Virus record (IMG/VR): IMGVR_UViG_3300046005_001691
Location: 1-36,258 of that record
Source of the DNA: a virus
Reading direction: 5' to 3' (one strand)
Length of the DNA: 36,258 nt
Position 1 is the first letter of the stretch. Every line of letters begins with the position of its first letter. The notes beneath the pieces are model-generated. The model saw only the letters and a program-made list of their open reading frames with translations. It made no database searches and had not been told where the DNA came from. The translations under genes and the position numbers were made by a program. Shown piece after piece: positions 26,700-35,341 of the stretch.

Positions 26700-28174
26700 C
26701 GCTTGCTCATCGGCTTGACGTCGAATTGATAGACCCCGGCCCGTGCATCGCTTGGCGTCACGAAGCTGATCTGCATCTCAATGTCCCGGCCCGAAAACAG
26801 GCAGTCCACCGGGCTTGTCGAGATGGTGTAGGGACCAAACGTCTCCGTTGACCCGTTGGGCCACGGCTTGGCGTAGAACGTCACCTGACTATCGCCGACG
26901 GTCGCCTCGTCAGGCACAAAGCCCCGAATGAGCGAGCGCCGATCCGAGCCGCCACCCTCGCCAGGCCACTCAAACGGCCCCGTGCGCGCGTAGGGCGTCG
27001 CACCCGACCATGACCATCCGAACTCGTGCGTGTAGATGGCCCCAGAGGCGTCAACACAGATGGGATAGGTAAACACACCGGCAGGCGCACCGCAGGTCCG
27101 TGAGAGCGTCCCTACGTCCCAGGCGTTGGTCCGGTAGCTCCATTTGACGTACCGGTCATTCTCAGTCGAAGCCCCGGACGGATAGAACCACCAGACCTCG
27201 GAGAATTGCGTGTTGTGCCACGCCGAGACCTTGGAGATAGCCGCCGCCGAAATGTCGGAAAACACGTAGTCGGCCACCTCGCAAGGAAGCTGCGATACCC
27301 CGCCGTCGTAGATGTAGAAGTTGTCCTGCCCCATCCACACCGCGCGGCTATCGAGCCCGACCGCCGCGCCCTTGGCGACAATGCCGCAGTTATCGCCGAC
27401 CTTGGTAAAGCCGTAGACGGTCGGCAGGCCCTGATAGTTCGCCAGCCAGACGTCCACATTGCTAAACAGCAGCGTTCCGCCCGCGACCCGCTGGCCGCAG
27501 ACAAGCCGCCCCGCCGTATCAAGCTCCTGGTCCCCGGCCTGATCGGTCGCACCCGCCGTCCAGTCGGTGTTGACCCCTTGGTCACACCAATGAACCGTCC
27601 GGTTCTTGAGCGCGAAGATAAACCGCTCTGCCGTGACCACCAGTCCCGTGCAGCCGGTCGGAGCGCCGGAGATCACCGCAGCGTCGGCTGCCGTGTTCAG
27701 TTGCCATTCGTACAGCTTGCCGTCGCCGTCCATGCACCCGACGAGGTATTGACCCCAGGTATCGAGCGACCAGACCGAAGCGGGCGTATAGGTGCCGGTA
27801 TCAGGTCGCGGCGTGCCGTACGTCCCGGCGCCATAGGCCCCGCCGCCATAGCCCGTCGTGGAACCTGCATCCGCAGAGCCCGCCGTAAACCCGCTTGGCG
27901 TGATGTCCGTGATCGTGCCATCGGCAGACATGACGTACAGGCCCGAATGGGTGCCCACGCCAAGCCATCGGTTGCCATTGGTGGCCACCCACGGCAGGCA
28001 GGCGCGAGCCTTGCCCGTGACCGTGCTTGCGGTCGCCGCCGCCCATCCGCCGACCGGCTGGAGGTTGTTGCCATCAGGCCAGCGGATAAGGTTCCCGGCC
28101 CGCCATCGGTTCTTGGCCTGCCTTGCCGTTCCGTTGGCCATCAGCCCCGGCGGCAAGTCAATGTTGACCAGCAT
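26696..28174 (-). CDS. P22 gp10-like DNA-stabilisation/tail hub protein (492 aa)
   Basis: A 492-residue protein with a repeated beta-propeller-like sequence. It opens LVNIDLPPGLMANGTARQAK, then RWRAGNLIRWPDGNNLQPVGGW, which is close to the opening of P22 gp10-type 'phage stabilisation' proteins (W-x-x-G-N-L-I-R-W). Other blade-like segments are FALKNRTVHWCDQG, LFSNVDVWLANYQGLP, AVWMGQDNFYIYDGGVSQL, and NTQFSEVWWFYPSG. Gp10 closes the portal channel and joins gp4 to the needle and tailspike. The gene lies with gp4-like and fibre genes, as expected. Confidence 0.85.
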   Translation of the reverse strand: MLVNIDLPPGLMANGTARQAKNRWRAGNLIRWPDGNNLQPVGGWAAATASTVTGKARACLPWVATNGNRWLGVGTHSGLYVMSADGTITDITPSGFTAGSADAGSTTGYGGGAYGAGTYGTPRPDTGTYTPASVWSLDTWGQYLVGCMDGDGKLYEWQLNTAADAAVISGAPTGCTGLVVTAERFIFALKNRTVHWCDQGVNTDWTAGATDQAGDQELDTAGRLVCGQRVAGGTLLFSNVDVWLANYQGLPTVYGFTKVGDNCGIVAKGAAVGLDSRAVWMGQDNFYIYDGGVSQLPCEVADYVFSDISAAAISKVSAWHNTQFSEVWWFYPSGASTENDRYVKWSYRTNAWDVGTLSRTCGAPAGVFTYPICVDASGAIYTHEFGWSWSGATPYARTGPFEWPGEGGGSDRRSLIRGFVPDEATVGDSQVTFYAKPWPNGSTETFGPYTISTSPVDCLFSGRDIEMQISFVTPSDARAGVYQFDVKPMSKR

Positions 28175-28978
28175 TTAGAGCACGCGATCCACGACGGTAA
28201 ACGTAAAGTAGTTAGGGTCGGTTAGTGCGTTGGACGAGTTGTAAAACCGAATATCCGCCGTTGTCGTGGTTTGCGTCCCCGGCGTTGTCTCGATCTGCAA
28301 AACAGCGGAGTTGCCGCCGGTGCTTCCAATTACCGTCCAATCGCCGACCGCGCTCGCCGCTGGTGAACGGGTGACAAGATAGCGGCCAACAGCAGTCCGC
28401 GTGACGGTGCTGATTACACCCGAAACAAACTGCATTGACAGAATTGTCGACGAGACGCTGCCATACGCCATCCCCGCAATACAGGCCCCCGGCTTGATCG
28501 CGGCATTAGCCCCGCCGATCCGCGCCGACAGGGCCGACGACGTGACCCACACGTCGCCATTGTTCGGGCTGGTGGGAGCCGTGCCAGCCGGGACGTTGAA
28601 CCCTGCCGCGCCCGTACCAGAGGCCACCGTGATCACCGGCCCGGTGAACGTGCCACCGGCCAGCGAGACCAGTTGATGCGTCGTGCCGTTCAGGCGAACG
28701 AAAAAGCCCGCCGTCGTGGTCCATGCATCGCCGTTGGTGATGTTGGTCGTTGGCGCCGCGCCATGCGGGTAACGGAACGAAGCATAGCCCGCACCGCCAG
28801 CCGCAGGCGTTGTGCCGACTAGCACGCCGGTCATGGTAGACCCGGCCTTGTCCACCTTGCCGAAGACGATTGTATCGATACCGTCCAGATCGGTGTTGAT
28901 CTTCGTGCCCCAGGTATCGCTGGAAGCGCCGACTTCGGGCTTGGTCCAGCTATAGTTCGTGGTCGTGCTGTCAGCCAT
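28175..28978 (-). CDS. Tail fibre-like protein (267 aa)
   Basis: A 267-residue Ser/Thr/Gly-rich protein. Its start ([40 protein letters not shown]) is the standard N-terminal signature of short tail fibres and collar proteins in many phages (the 'W-x-x-P-x-x-G-x-S-x-D-x-W-G-x-x-x-N' motif). The rest has G-D-x-W repeats ([31 protein letters not shown]) typical of fibre shafts. A C-terminal beta-sandwich ([28 protein letters not shown]) could be the receptor-binding head. It directly abuts the gp10-like gene. Confidence 0.78.
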   Translation of the reverse strand: MADSTTTNYSWTKPEVGASSDTWGTKINTDLDGIDTIVFGKVDKAGSTMTGVLVGTTPAAGGAGYASFRYPHGAAPTTNITNGDAWTTTAGFFVRLNGTTHQLVSLAGGTFTGPVITVASGTGAAGFNVPAGTAPTSPNNGDVWVTSSALSARIGGANAAIKPGACIAGMAYGSVSSTILSMQFVSGVISTVTRTAVGRYLVTRSPAASAVGDWTVIGSTGGNSAVLQIETTPGTQTTTTADIRFYNSSNALTDPNYFTFTVVDRVL

Positions 28979-29031
28979 AGGTCATCCCCTCGCGGTTGCG
29001 AGTGTTTGCAGTCAGGTTGTGCAGAGAGCGG

Positions 29032-29307
29032 CTAGGCCGCGTCGTCGATCCAGTAATCAGCCAACAGCACCCGCGCCGTCGCCTCATCGGGGAACTTCAG
29101 CCACCCGGTAGAGCCGCCCGCGAAGATCCGCACCGGGTTCTCAGGGACCACGGCGTAGAACGCCAGCTCCTCAGTCACGAGCCATGGAGCGACGTTCAGG
29201 TGATAGCCTTCAATGGTCCCGGTGACAGGGCGGACGCCATCAGCGTCGGGCTCGCCGTAGGTGTAGACGGTTATAGGCCCGTCGATCAGCGCAGGATTCC
29301 AGCTCAT
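29032..29307 (-). CDS. Hypothetical tail-region protein (91 aa)
   Basis: A 91-residue protein starting at 29307 (MSWNPALIDGPITVYTYG), overlapping the 592-residue gene by 4 bp. It appears all-beta with several aromatic residues (GYHLNVAPWLVTEELAFYAV, TGWLKFPDEATARVLL). The D-E-A-x-A-R-x-x-L-x-x-Y/W-x end is often seen in small phage proteins of fibre operons. It may be a fibre chaperone or tip. No diagnostic motif. Confidence 0.6.
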   Translation of the reverse strand: MSWNPALIDGPITVYTYGEPDADGVRPVTGTIEGYHLNVAPWLVTEELAFYAVVPENPVRIFAGGSTGWLKFPDEATARVLLADYWIDDAA

Positions 29308-31082
29308 GTCGTGAGGCTTTGCAGTTGGGCATCCGGGAGGGCGCGGTTGTAAATGCGGATGCGGGAGAACGTCCCGTTCGGGTAAAGCCCGCCAAACTGG
29401 AACACCACGGGGCCTAGACCGATGTTAGTCATAGTCGGCGGCGTCACGGACGTATCGGCGGTTCCGATGCCGCCATTCACCGACGCGTTGACGTCGTTTA
29501 TGGCGTAACGGGCGGCCACCTTTTGCGTCACGTTAGCTGACAGCGCGCCCCCCGAGACGTTTGCTGTTGTCGCGTTGCTTTCGCGGACAAACGCCTGCCC
29601 GTTCGGTGTAGTGTAAATGCCACCGCCGTTCGCCAGTGTTCCCCAGTTGGTAAGGTCGATACTCGATATCGCCCTTGGAATGTTGAACTCAGCCACCACG
29701 CTGTACGGCGCAGGAGCCGACAGGCCGGTAAATGTCACCGCATCCGCCGCCCGCGTTACCGCCGCTGTTGTGGTTGGGATGGGGGAGGATGCGCCGGTTC
29801 CGGCTTCAAGCGATCCCTCGTAACAATAGACCGTTCCCGTACCCACGAGGTCGTCAGGCAGAAGAGCGAAGGTGACTAAAGGCGTCGGCGTCGCCCCCGT
29901 GCTGCCGTAACCCGTGATGCGATACCAGCCGCCGCCGACTGATTGGATTGTCCACGTTCCAGTCGGTGAGCCCGAGACAGTTGGCACGCCGCCCGACCAC
30001 GTAAACGTCACATCCGCAAAATTGGTCCCCGCCGTCGTGTCGCGGATCAAAATGCGCGAGCGGGTCGAAGTCCCCGCCTTCAGGAAAAAGCCGCCCGTGT
30101 AGACCGTCGAAGCTACCAGCGTCCGCGCTTCACGCATGATGCTGTTGGTGGCCGTCGCGGTGATAAGGCTCGCGTTGGTTGTCCCATCGGGGCTTACTGC
30201 CGCCGCCGCCGTGGCCAGATTTGGCCCAGCGTCCTGCCACGCAACATTGGTAAACCCGTTAGACTGGATCAGGCTATTAGTCCGCGCCTCTTCCACGAGG
30301 ATGCCCAGCGAGGCCAGCGTTACCGGGTCGTAGACAAGGCGAGGGCCGTAGTATGCCGCCGTGGTCGTCGGGTAGTAGGTGCTGGGGGTCGTCTGGTAGG
30401 TGACGGCCTCGAGTTGAGCGCCCCAGAGGAAGATGCCGGAGGTGCCGTCGCCTGCATAGGACGTCGAACCGTCGTCCGCCGCAAGTACGTACAGTCGCGC
30501 CTGATTGGCCGCCGCAGTCGTTGCTACCGTAATCGAACACCGATACCAGCCGTTGCCGACGCTTTGCATAGCCGATGCTTGCGGAGCCGCCGCGCCGCCA
30601 GTCCCACCCAACGCGCCCGTTGAAAGATTGAACACCCGACCGGAGGCGCTGACGTTGTGGTAAACCAGCACGAAAGACCGCTCAGCGGCCTTAGCATAAG
30701 TGCTAATTACTGTTTGGTTTGCAGAAGTCGTGACCACTTGCAGGGCATAATGGTTCGTGGTGGCCGCGACTTCTACCAGCTTGTCCGCCGTCAGCGTCCC
30801 ATCTGGCGCCGCAACGGCGTTCGCGGTAATCGTCGCGCTGTTTAGCGTCCAGCTCGCGTTGTCTAGCGTCTGGCTTTGCAGCAGCAGATTATTCGGCCCA
30901 TAGACCAGCTTCCCCGTCCCGTCGTAGCCCATGGCGAGGGACGCACGCGTGAACGTAAAGCCGGGAAGCGCAGTCAGGTCGCTCACCGACCGACCGTCCA
31001 GCCCAAATGATCCGCCCGCGAAGTTCAGATCGGCGTAGGGCCGCTGCGATCCGAAAACCGGGATGATGCTTGCGGGTGTCAA
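29304..31082 (-). CDS. Putative receptor-binding protein with two carbohydrate-binding-like domains (592 aa)
   Basis: A 592-residue beta-rich, Thr/Ser/Ala-rich protein. Start is TTG at 31082 (TTGA overlap with the previous stop), giving LTPASIIPVFGSQRPY read as Met first. The N-terminal FTFTRASLAMGYDGTGKLVYG is the phage 'FTRAS-x-x-x-x-x-x-x-G' module seen before lectin-like domains. Two related units follow: one begins LLLQSQTLDNASWTLNS with APDGTLTADKL, the other SLIQSNGFTNVAWQDAG with SPDGTTNASLI. Both fit CBM/lectin-type jelly rolls. The end (SRIRIYNRALPDAQLQSL) matches the last strand of a LamG/concanavalin-like domain. It probably binds host surface sugar. Confidence 0.72.
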   Translation of the reverse strand: MTPASIIPVFGSQRPYADLNFAGGSFGLDGRSVSDLTALPGFTFTRASLAMGYDGTGKLVYGPNNLLLQSQTLDNASWTLNSATITANAVAAPDGTLTADKLVEVAATTNHYALQVVTTSANQTVISTYAKAAERSFVLVYHNVSASGRVFNLSTGALGGTGGAAAPQASAMQSVGNGWYRCSITVATTAAANQARLYVLAADDGSTSYAGDGTSGIFLWGAQLEAVTYQTTPSTYYPTTTAAYYGPRLVYDPVTLASLGILVEEARTNSLIQSNGFTNVAWQDAGPNLATAAAAVSPDGTTNASLITATATNSIMREARTLVASTVYTGGFFLKAGTSTRSRILIRDTTAGTNFADVTFTWSGGVPTVSGSPTGTWTIQSVGGGWYRITGYGSTGATPTPLVTFALLPDDLVGTGTVYCYEGSLEAGTGASSPIPTTTAAVTRAADAVTFTGLSAPAPYSVVAEFNIPRAISSIDLTNWGTLANGGGIYTTPNGQAFVRESNATTANVSGGALSANVTQKVAARYAINDVNASVNGGIGTADTSVTPPTMTNIGLGPVVFQFGGLYPNGTFSRIRIYNRALPDAQLQSLTT

Positions 31083-31597
31083 GGACGGATGCCCTCAACG
31101 TCAACCGTGAACACCTCAGCCGAGGCAGGCGTGTAAGCCGCCGTCGCCTGCACCGCGATGTAAATGGTCGTGTCAGCCTGGGGGGCGATGGTGATGGCGC
31201 CTGACGACGGGTTGGCCATGCCATAGGCCCCGGCCGTGGCCGAAGCCCGGTCCATCGTCACGTCAACGAACCCACAGTGCCCGGCCATGTCAGCCACCGC
31301 CAGCGCGCCAATTGCACCCCCGGCGCCGTTGTCGCCAACCGTCCACGTCGGAAGCCGGTCAAAGAAATGCACCCGGAAGCTGGCGCTTGTCAGCGAGATG
31401 CTGGACTTGCGAAGCCGCACCCGGTCCAGCCGGAACGCATCGCCCTTCATGGCCACCGCGTTGACGATTGCAGGCGAGTTGACCGGAACAACAGTCGTCT
31501 GACGCGCAACCAGATCGTTAGCCGTGTAGGCCGTCGTATCGGCAGGGCGTGTGAGAACAGCGGTAAGAACCGCCACCCCTTGAGGAGAGTGAGACAT
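31079..31597 (-). CDS. Putative virion surface/tail protein (172 aa)
   Basis: A 172-residue protein, mostly beta: LTRPADTTAYTANDLVARQ, SSISLTSASFRVHFFDRLPTW split, DTTIYIAVQATAAYTPASAE. The 'P-A-D-T-T-A-Y-x-A-x-D-x-V-A' opening and F-R-V-H-F-F-D segment are recurrent in proteins encoded near connector and fibre genes of podoviruses and siphoviruses. It may be a decoration or tail-associated beta-sandwich. It lies between the gp4-like adaptor and the receptor-binding candidate. Function inferred from place. Confidence 0.6.
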   Translation of the reverse strand: MSHSPQGVAVLTAVLTRPADTTAYTANDLVARQTTVVPVNSPAIVNAVAMKGDAFRLDRVRLRKSSISLTSASFRVHFFDRLPTWTVGDNGAGGAIGALAVADMAGHCGFVDVTMDRASATAGAYGMANPSSGAITIAPQADTTIYIAVQATAAYTPASAEVFTVDVEGIRP

Positions 31598-32272
31598 TTA
31601 GAGCCCCGTCGTGATGTTGAAGTAGCCCCGCCGCGTCGGGATGATGTCGTTTGCGGTGAATTGAGGCGTGAACATCACGCCTTGCCGGCGCCGCTCAGAG
31701 GCGATCAGCCCCGCCAACGCCGTCTGATAAAGCTGTTGCCAAAGCCCAACCCGCTCATCGTCCACCAGGTACGGCGCCGCCTGCAAAAGCGAGCCGTAGA
31801 GGTAGACGTTGGGATAGTTGGCCAAAACCCAGTTGGATGCGTTGCTATCGCTCAGGGCCGGGATCGCGGCGTAGTAGGCAAGCTCGCCCGTGTAGGCCTG
31901 ATCGGGAACCGGCGAGTAACGGAAATCATCGCCGACCATCGCGAACGAGCGCGGGAACGCCGCCTGAATGTCCGTCGTCGCACGCAGGAACGCGAGGCTT
32001 TCCGGCGTCACGTTGTCCAGCGGGTAAATGTCCGTGTTCGTGGTCAGCGTCAGAGACACGATGCCGACCATATCGGACGGGACCGCCTCATATTCCGCAT
32101 CAACGGTGATCGCGAGCCGCGTCATCATGCGGGGCGACTTGATCGCCTCCGGTCCCGTGCCGAACGCCTTTTCAGCCAAGGTCACGAAGTCAGGAATCAC
32201 CGACGTCAGGTCAGTGCGGTGCAGCCATGACGCAATGGACGTCTTCAGCTCACTGTAGGTGGTTAGAGCCAT
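31598..32272 (-). CDS. P22 gp4-like head-tail adaptor (224 aa)
   Basis: A 224-residue protein starting at 32272 (MALTTYSELKTSIASWLHR), inside the end of the glycosyltransferase gene (23-bp overlap); an ATG at 32290 would add six residues. The opening Y-x-x-L-x-x-x-I-x-x-W-L-x-R-x-D-L, then FVTLAEKAFGTGPEAIKSPRM, DAEYEAVPSDMVGIVSLTLT and NYPNVYLYGSLLQAAPYL with DDERVGLWQQLY are typical of phage adaptor/'gp4-like' proteins that bind under the portal. Gene order (portal, scaffold, coat, then adaptor) fits P22. Confidence 0.78.
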   Translation of the reverse strand: MALTTYSELKTSIASWLHRTDLTSVIPDFVTLAEKAFGTGPEAIKSPRMMTRLAITVDAEYEAVPSDMVGIVSLTLTTNTDIYPLDNVTPESLAFLRATTDIQAAFPRSFAMVGDDFRYSPVPDQAYTGELAYYAAIPALSDSNASNWVLANYPNVYLYGSLLQAAPYLVDDERVGLWQQLYQTALAGLIASERRRQGVMFTPQFTANDIIPTRRGYFNITTGL

Positions 32273-32897
32273 TTTTGATCCATTCGCCAACGTGGCCGGT
32301 GTAGGACTTCGACCCCGCGACGTGCGTCAGCCGGTGTTCAGGGTCCAGCCACACCTTGCCGCCCGCATCCCGCCAATCGAGGCAGAACCGCGTGTCCTCC
32401 CCGCCCCCTCTAGGAACGTGGAAGAACGCAAAGCCCGTGAACGCAAAATGCGAGTAGACGTGTTCCGGCTTGGCCAGCGTCTCAAAGACCCGCTTGGAGA
32501 GGCACAGGAAGCCGCCGGGCAGGGTTTCGACCTCCAGCAGCCCGTTGACCGCGTAAAGCTCCTCGCCCTCCAGCCACGTCACCGGATAGGCTTCCGCGTC
32601 CTGCTTTAGCCGGTAGGCGCCCCCAACGAAGTCAACGTCGTGGCTGGCCAGTCGCAGCATTGCGCCCGGCTCCCATGCAACGTCACTATCGAGGAAAATC
32701 ATCTTGTCCGCGTCGCTGGCCATGAACTGATTGGCCAGTTGGTCGCGCGCCTGGGTGATCAGGCTGCATCGCGGAAGAAACGCGACCTCAAATTCAACAC
32801 CCGTGAGAGCCGCAGCCCCCTGCTCATTGAGCAGGGAGCGCGCCGTTTCCACGGTAATCCCGCCGTCATAGGCAGGAATAGCTACGAGTAGTTTCAC
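32250..32897 (-). CDS. GT-A-type glycosyltransferase inside the head gene block (215 aa)
   Basis: A 215-residue glycosyltransferase-2-like enzyme; GTG start at 32897 (GTGA overlap). It has the N-terminal strand LLVAIPAYDGGITVETARSL, a DxD metal/nucleotide-sugar site at Asp70-Ser71-Asp72 (KMIFLDSDVAW), FVGGAYRLK, LPGGFLCLSKRVFE (acceptor loop), GGGEDTRFCLDWRDAG, and a final catalytic-type His region. No membrane segment. It would transfer a sugar from a nucleotide-sugar donor. Because it sits between a small head protein and the adaptor in the late operon, the acceptor may be a virion protein, or host O-antigen late in infection. Not a classic seroconversion cassette. Confidence 0.82.
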   Translation of the reverse strand: MKLLVAIPAYDGGITVETARSLLNEQGAAALTGVEFEVAFLPRCSLITQARDQLANQFMASDADKMIFLDSDVAWEPGAMLRLASHDVDFVGGAYRLKQDAEAYPVTWLEGEELYAVNGLLEVETLPGGFLCLSKRVFETLAKPEHVYSHFAFTGFAFFHVPRGGGEDTRFCLDWRDAGGKVWLDPEHRLTHVAGSKSYTGHVGEWIKNGSNHLQ

Positions 32898-33187
32898 GCA
32901 GCGCCCTTGATAGCGCCAAGCGACACCAGAGCGTTACGCAGGGCGTTGCCCTGGGCGGCGAGGGTGGCGATAGCGTTGGCAAGGATGGTGCTGTTGTAGG
33001 TGCCAGTCAGAGCGGCGATGCCGTTGGTCGCAGCGGCAGTGCCACCCGACGAATCAGTCACCGCAGCTTGAGCCGCACCCGCCGGACGGGCCAGCGGAGT
33101 GCTGCCGTAAAAGGCGATCAGGTCGGTGGCCGATTGGCCAAGCGTAGTGCCGTCCGGATTGCCGTCAGAAAGTTGCTTCACAGCCAT
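32894..33187 (-). CDS. Small head fibre/decoration-like protein (97 aa)
   Basis: A 97-residue Ala/Gly/Thr-rich protein starting at 33187 with a strong ribosome site (TAAGGAGAT) made partly from the coat stop codon, so expected to be abundant. It contains LSDGNPDGTTLGQSATDLIAFYG, a signature found in small head fibre proteins beside podovirus and siphovirus coat genes, then helical repeats (TNGIAALTGTYNSTILANAI, TLAAQGNALRNALVSLG). It probably decorates the capsid. Confidence 0.72.
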   Translation of the reverse strand: MAVKQLSDGNPDGTTLGQSATDLIAFYGSTPLARPAGAAQAAVTDSSGGTAAATNGIAALTGTYNSTILANAIATLAAQGNALRNALVSLGAIKGAA

Positions 33188-33199
33188 GATGTGATCTCC

Positions 33200-34393
33200 T
33201 TAGACCGAAGCGGAGTTGGCAAGGCGGGTTGCCAGTTGAGGGCGAAGCGTCTTGTAGCCGTACAGGACGTCGAGACGACACGGGAGGATGTCGTTGTTGA
33301 TGTCGTAGTTACGGACGACGCGCATCGAAATGCCGTCGTAGACTTCACGCGCGGCGAAATCGACGCCCTTGGGCATCACAAGGTCAGCGGTCGCAAAGGT
33401 GAACGCATCCTTGTGGTACATCATCGACTGGCCGTAGTTGGTCGAAGCCGTGCCAGAAATGGCGACAACAGCGTCCGCTTGCGGGAAGGCCGAGATGTTC
33501 TGCGTGGCGCCGGTCGTTTGCATGGCCGGGGAAACGCTGATGGTGCCAGCGCCGCCCGCGTAGTTAGCCGTGACGACAAACTGTTGCAGGATGCCCGTGG
33601 ACACCTTGGTTTCAGGGTGAACAGAGAACACCGACCCGAAGGTGATGATCTCGCCCGCCTGAATGGCCCCGGTGCCGGTCTTCAGCACAACCGAAGTGGC
33701 GCCTTGGGTCGAAACCGTGGTCGTCACCGCGTAGCTGGCGTTGCCGGCGCCGCGATCTTGCGTCGACAGATGGGTGCTTTCGGCGAACTCAAAGCCCGAA
33801 GCGTAGCCCATGTATCCCTCACGGTACTGCTTGCCGACCTCGCGACCGTCCTGGAACAGACCCTTAAGGGCGTCCACAAGGCGGGCGTTGTCGAGGGTGT
33901 TCAGCAGGGCCGTGCGGCCACCAGCCGGGGTCAGGCTGTCTTCCAGCTTCTTGCGGCCTTCCAGAACCTTCGCGAAGGTGATGGCGGCAGCGGTGTTATC
34001 CACCTGATTGTAGACGTCCCGACGCATCGACAGGGCGTCGCTCTCGATGGCCGCCGAGAGAACCGCCATAGCGGGCTCGAGGATGCGCTTGGAGAAGTCG
34101 TCCAGCGACAGGGTGAGGTCAGCCGACGTAAACGCCAGATCAACACCCTTTTGAGTGGCGACTTGCAGCGTGACGCTGGTTTCGTTGGTGTCCTGCACCG
34201 ACATTACACGGCCCGTACGGACGGTGTATTGGTTCGGCAGGCGGATCTTGAGGCTATCGCCGATCTTGGCGCCGGACTTGGCGAAGCTGTCATCGTACTG
34301 ACGGTTGATGCTGCCGATGAAGGTCAGCTTCTGGTGCAGCACGCGGAGGGCTTCGCGAGTGACGGCGGTCGGCGTCAGAAGCGCATTGCTCAT
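33200..34393 (-). CDS. Major capsid protein (P22 coat-type)
   Basis: A 397-residue coat protein. It starts at 34393 (ATG, AGAAGGAAC upstream). Characteristic segments of the P22 coat family are NALLTPTAVTREALRVLHQ, LTFIGSINRQYDDSFAKSG, IGDSLKIRLPNQYTVRTG, and DFSKRILEPAMAVLSAAIES near residue 100. The middle (STQGATSVVLKTGTGAIQAG, VHPETKVSTGILQQFVV) would be the extra I-domain, and the end (VRNYDINNDILPCRLDVLYG, KTLRPQLATRLANS) the HK97-like fold's last strands. Order after scaffold and a shared 53-base gap with a hairpin agree. Confidence 0.93.
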   Translation of the reverse strand: MSNALLTPTAVTREALRVLHQKLTFIGSINRQYDDSFAKSGAKIGDSLKIRLPNQYTVRTGRVMSVQDTNETSVTLQVATQKGVDLAFTSADLTLSLDDFSKRILEPAMAVLSAAIESDALSMRRDVYNQVDNTAAAITFAKVLEGRKKLEDSLTPAGGRTALLNTLDNARLVDALKGLFQDGREVGKQYREGYMGYASGFEFAESTHLSTQDRGAGNASYAVTTTVSTQGATSVVLKTGTGAIQAGEIITFGSVFSVHPETKVSTGILQQFVVTANYAGGAGTISVSPAMQTTGATQNISAFPQADAVVAISGTASTNYGQSMMYHKDAFTFATADLVMPKGVDFAAREVYDGISMRVVRNYDINNDILPCRLDVLYGYKTLRPQLATRLANSASV

Positions 34394-34422
34394 GACGAAA
34401 AGTTCCTTCTAAGGGAGGGTCG

Positions 34423-34436
34423 GCGTCTCTCGACGC
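34423..34436 (-). promoter_or_regulatory. Small GNRA-loop hairpin between scaffold and coat genes
   Basis: On the minus strand the RNA reads GCGTC-GAGA-GACGC, a perfect 5-bp stem with a GAGA tetraloop, in the 53-base gap between the scaffold stop and coat start. It has no following T run, so it is not a terminator. It could stabilise the 5' end of a processed coat mRNA or uncouple coat from scaffold translation. Confidence 0.4.
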
Positions 34437-34446
34437 TGATGGGGGG

Positions 34447-35325
34447 TTAGCCGCGCTTGCGGGCGGCCTGTGCTTGTCGGGCCTTCATCCAGGCATCAAC
34501 GCTCGCCCGGTCATCCAGCCTGCCGGACGGGGCGCTATTTGCGCCGCGCACCTTTTGCGCCGGTTGCACCGATTGAGCCTTGAGGCCCTGTTGAACGGCC
34601 TTGTTCGTCTTCGCGCCCTTTTCCAGCTCCATGAGCCGGTGCATGGCCACGATGAAACGCGCGTCAGTGACTTGGTTCAGCTCTTGCGGGCTGTAACCAA
34701 ACTGCGTTCCAAACTGGATCAGCTTGCCAGCCAGATCAGGGGTAAGGGCGATGTTGTTTGCTTCAAGGTAAGCCATGCTTTCCTGTGCCTGGCGTGCGCT
34801 TTCGCGTGCCGCGACCAGTGAGGCTTCCTGTTGCGCCGATTGGACATACTGCCCAGCCTCGGCGCGGGCTTCCTTCAAGGCTTGATGCTTGCGAAGGGCG
34901 CTTTGGAGCGCAAGGGCATCCTCTTGCGCCTGATCGTACTGCCCGGCAGCACGAAAAGCGGAGACCCGTTGTTCCCAGCCGTCCCAATCAATCGTCTCAT
35001 AGTCCGCAAGTTGCTGCTCGACCATGACCACGCGGGCCTTGGCCTGCACGATCTGTTCGGACACCTGAGACTGTTGGGCCAGCCTTTCGCCCAATTCCCG
35101 GCGCTGTTCAGCGATCTCTTGCGTTTTGCGGGTGTAGTCCGCCTGCATCAGGAACGCGCCCTTGAGCGCCTTCGGAATGCGGTGCTTTACCCCGTCTAGG
35201 TCAACCTCTTCGGTATCGTCCTCAGGCTCTGCCTCGTCGGCGTCGCCGTCAAACTCAACGTCCAGATCGTCCTGCACGTCCTCGACTTCCGGGGCTTCCG
35301 CTTCCGGATTGGTCTCGTTTTCCAT
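34447..35325 (-). CDS. Capsid scaffolding protein (292 aa)
   Basis: A 292-residue protein with a highly acidic N-terminus (EAEAPEVEDVQDDLDVEFDG and following Asp/Glu), then the motif VDLDGVKHRIPKALKGAFLM, found in podovirus scaffold proteins, followed by long coiled coil (QQSQVSEQIVQAKARVVMVE, AGQYVQSAQQEASLVAARES) and a basic C-terminal tail (ASVDAWMKARQAQAARKRG). The basic tail would bind coat protein, as in P22 gp8. It lies between portal and coat. Start at 35325, 16 bases from the portal stop. Confidence 0.85.
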   Translation of the reverse strand: MENETNPEAEAPEVEDVQDDLDVEFDGDADEAEPEDDTEEVDLDGVKHRIPKALKGAFLMQADYTRKTQEIAEQRRELGERLAQQSQVSEQIVQAKARVVMVEQQLADYETIDWDGWEQRVSAFRAAGQYDQAQEDALALQSALRKHQALKEARAEAGQYVQSAQQEASLVAARESARQAQESMAYLEANNIALTPDLAGKLIQFGTQFGYSPQELNQVTDARFIVAMHRLMELEKGAKTNKAVQQGLKAQSVQPAQKVRGANSAPSGRLDDRASVDAWMKARQAQAARKRG

Positions 35326-35341
35326 GGTGTCCCTTTGGGGG

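Noticed and set aside
33068-34450. 460-codon plus-strand open frame
   Set aside because: Antisense to the coat gene. His/Arg/Val-rich and without any domain; the coat protein on the other strand is clear.
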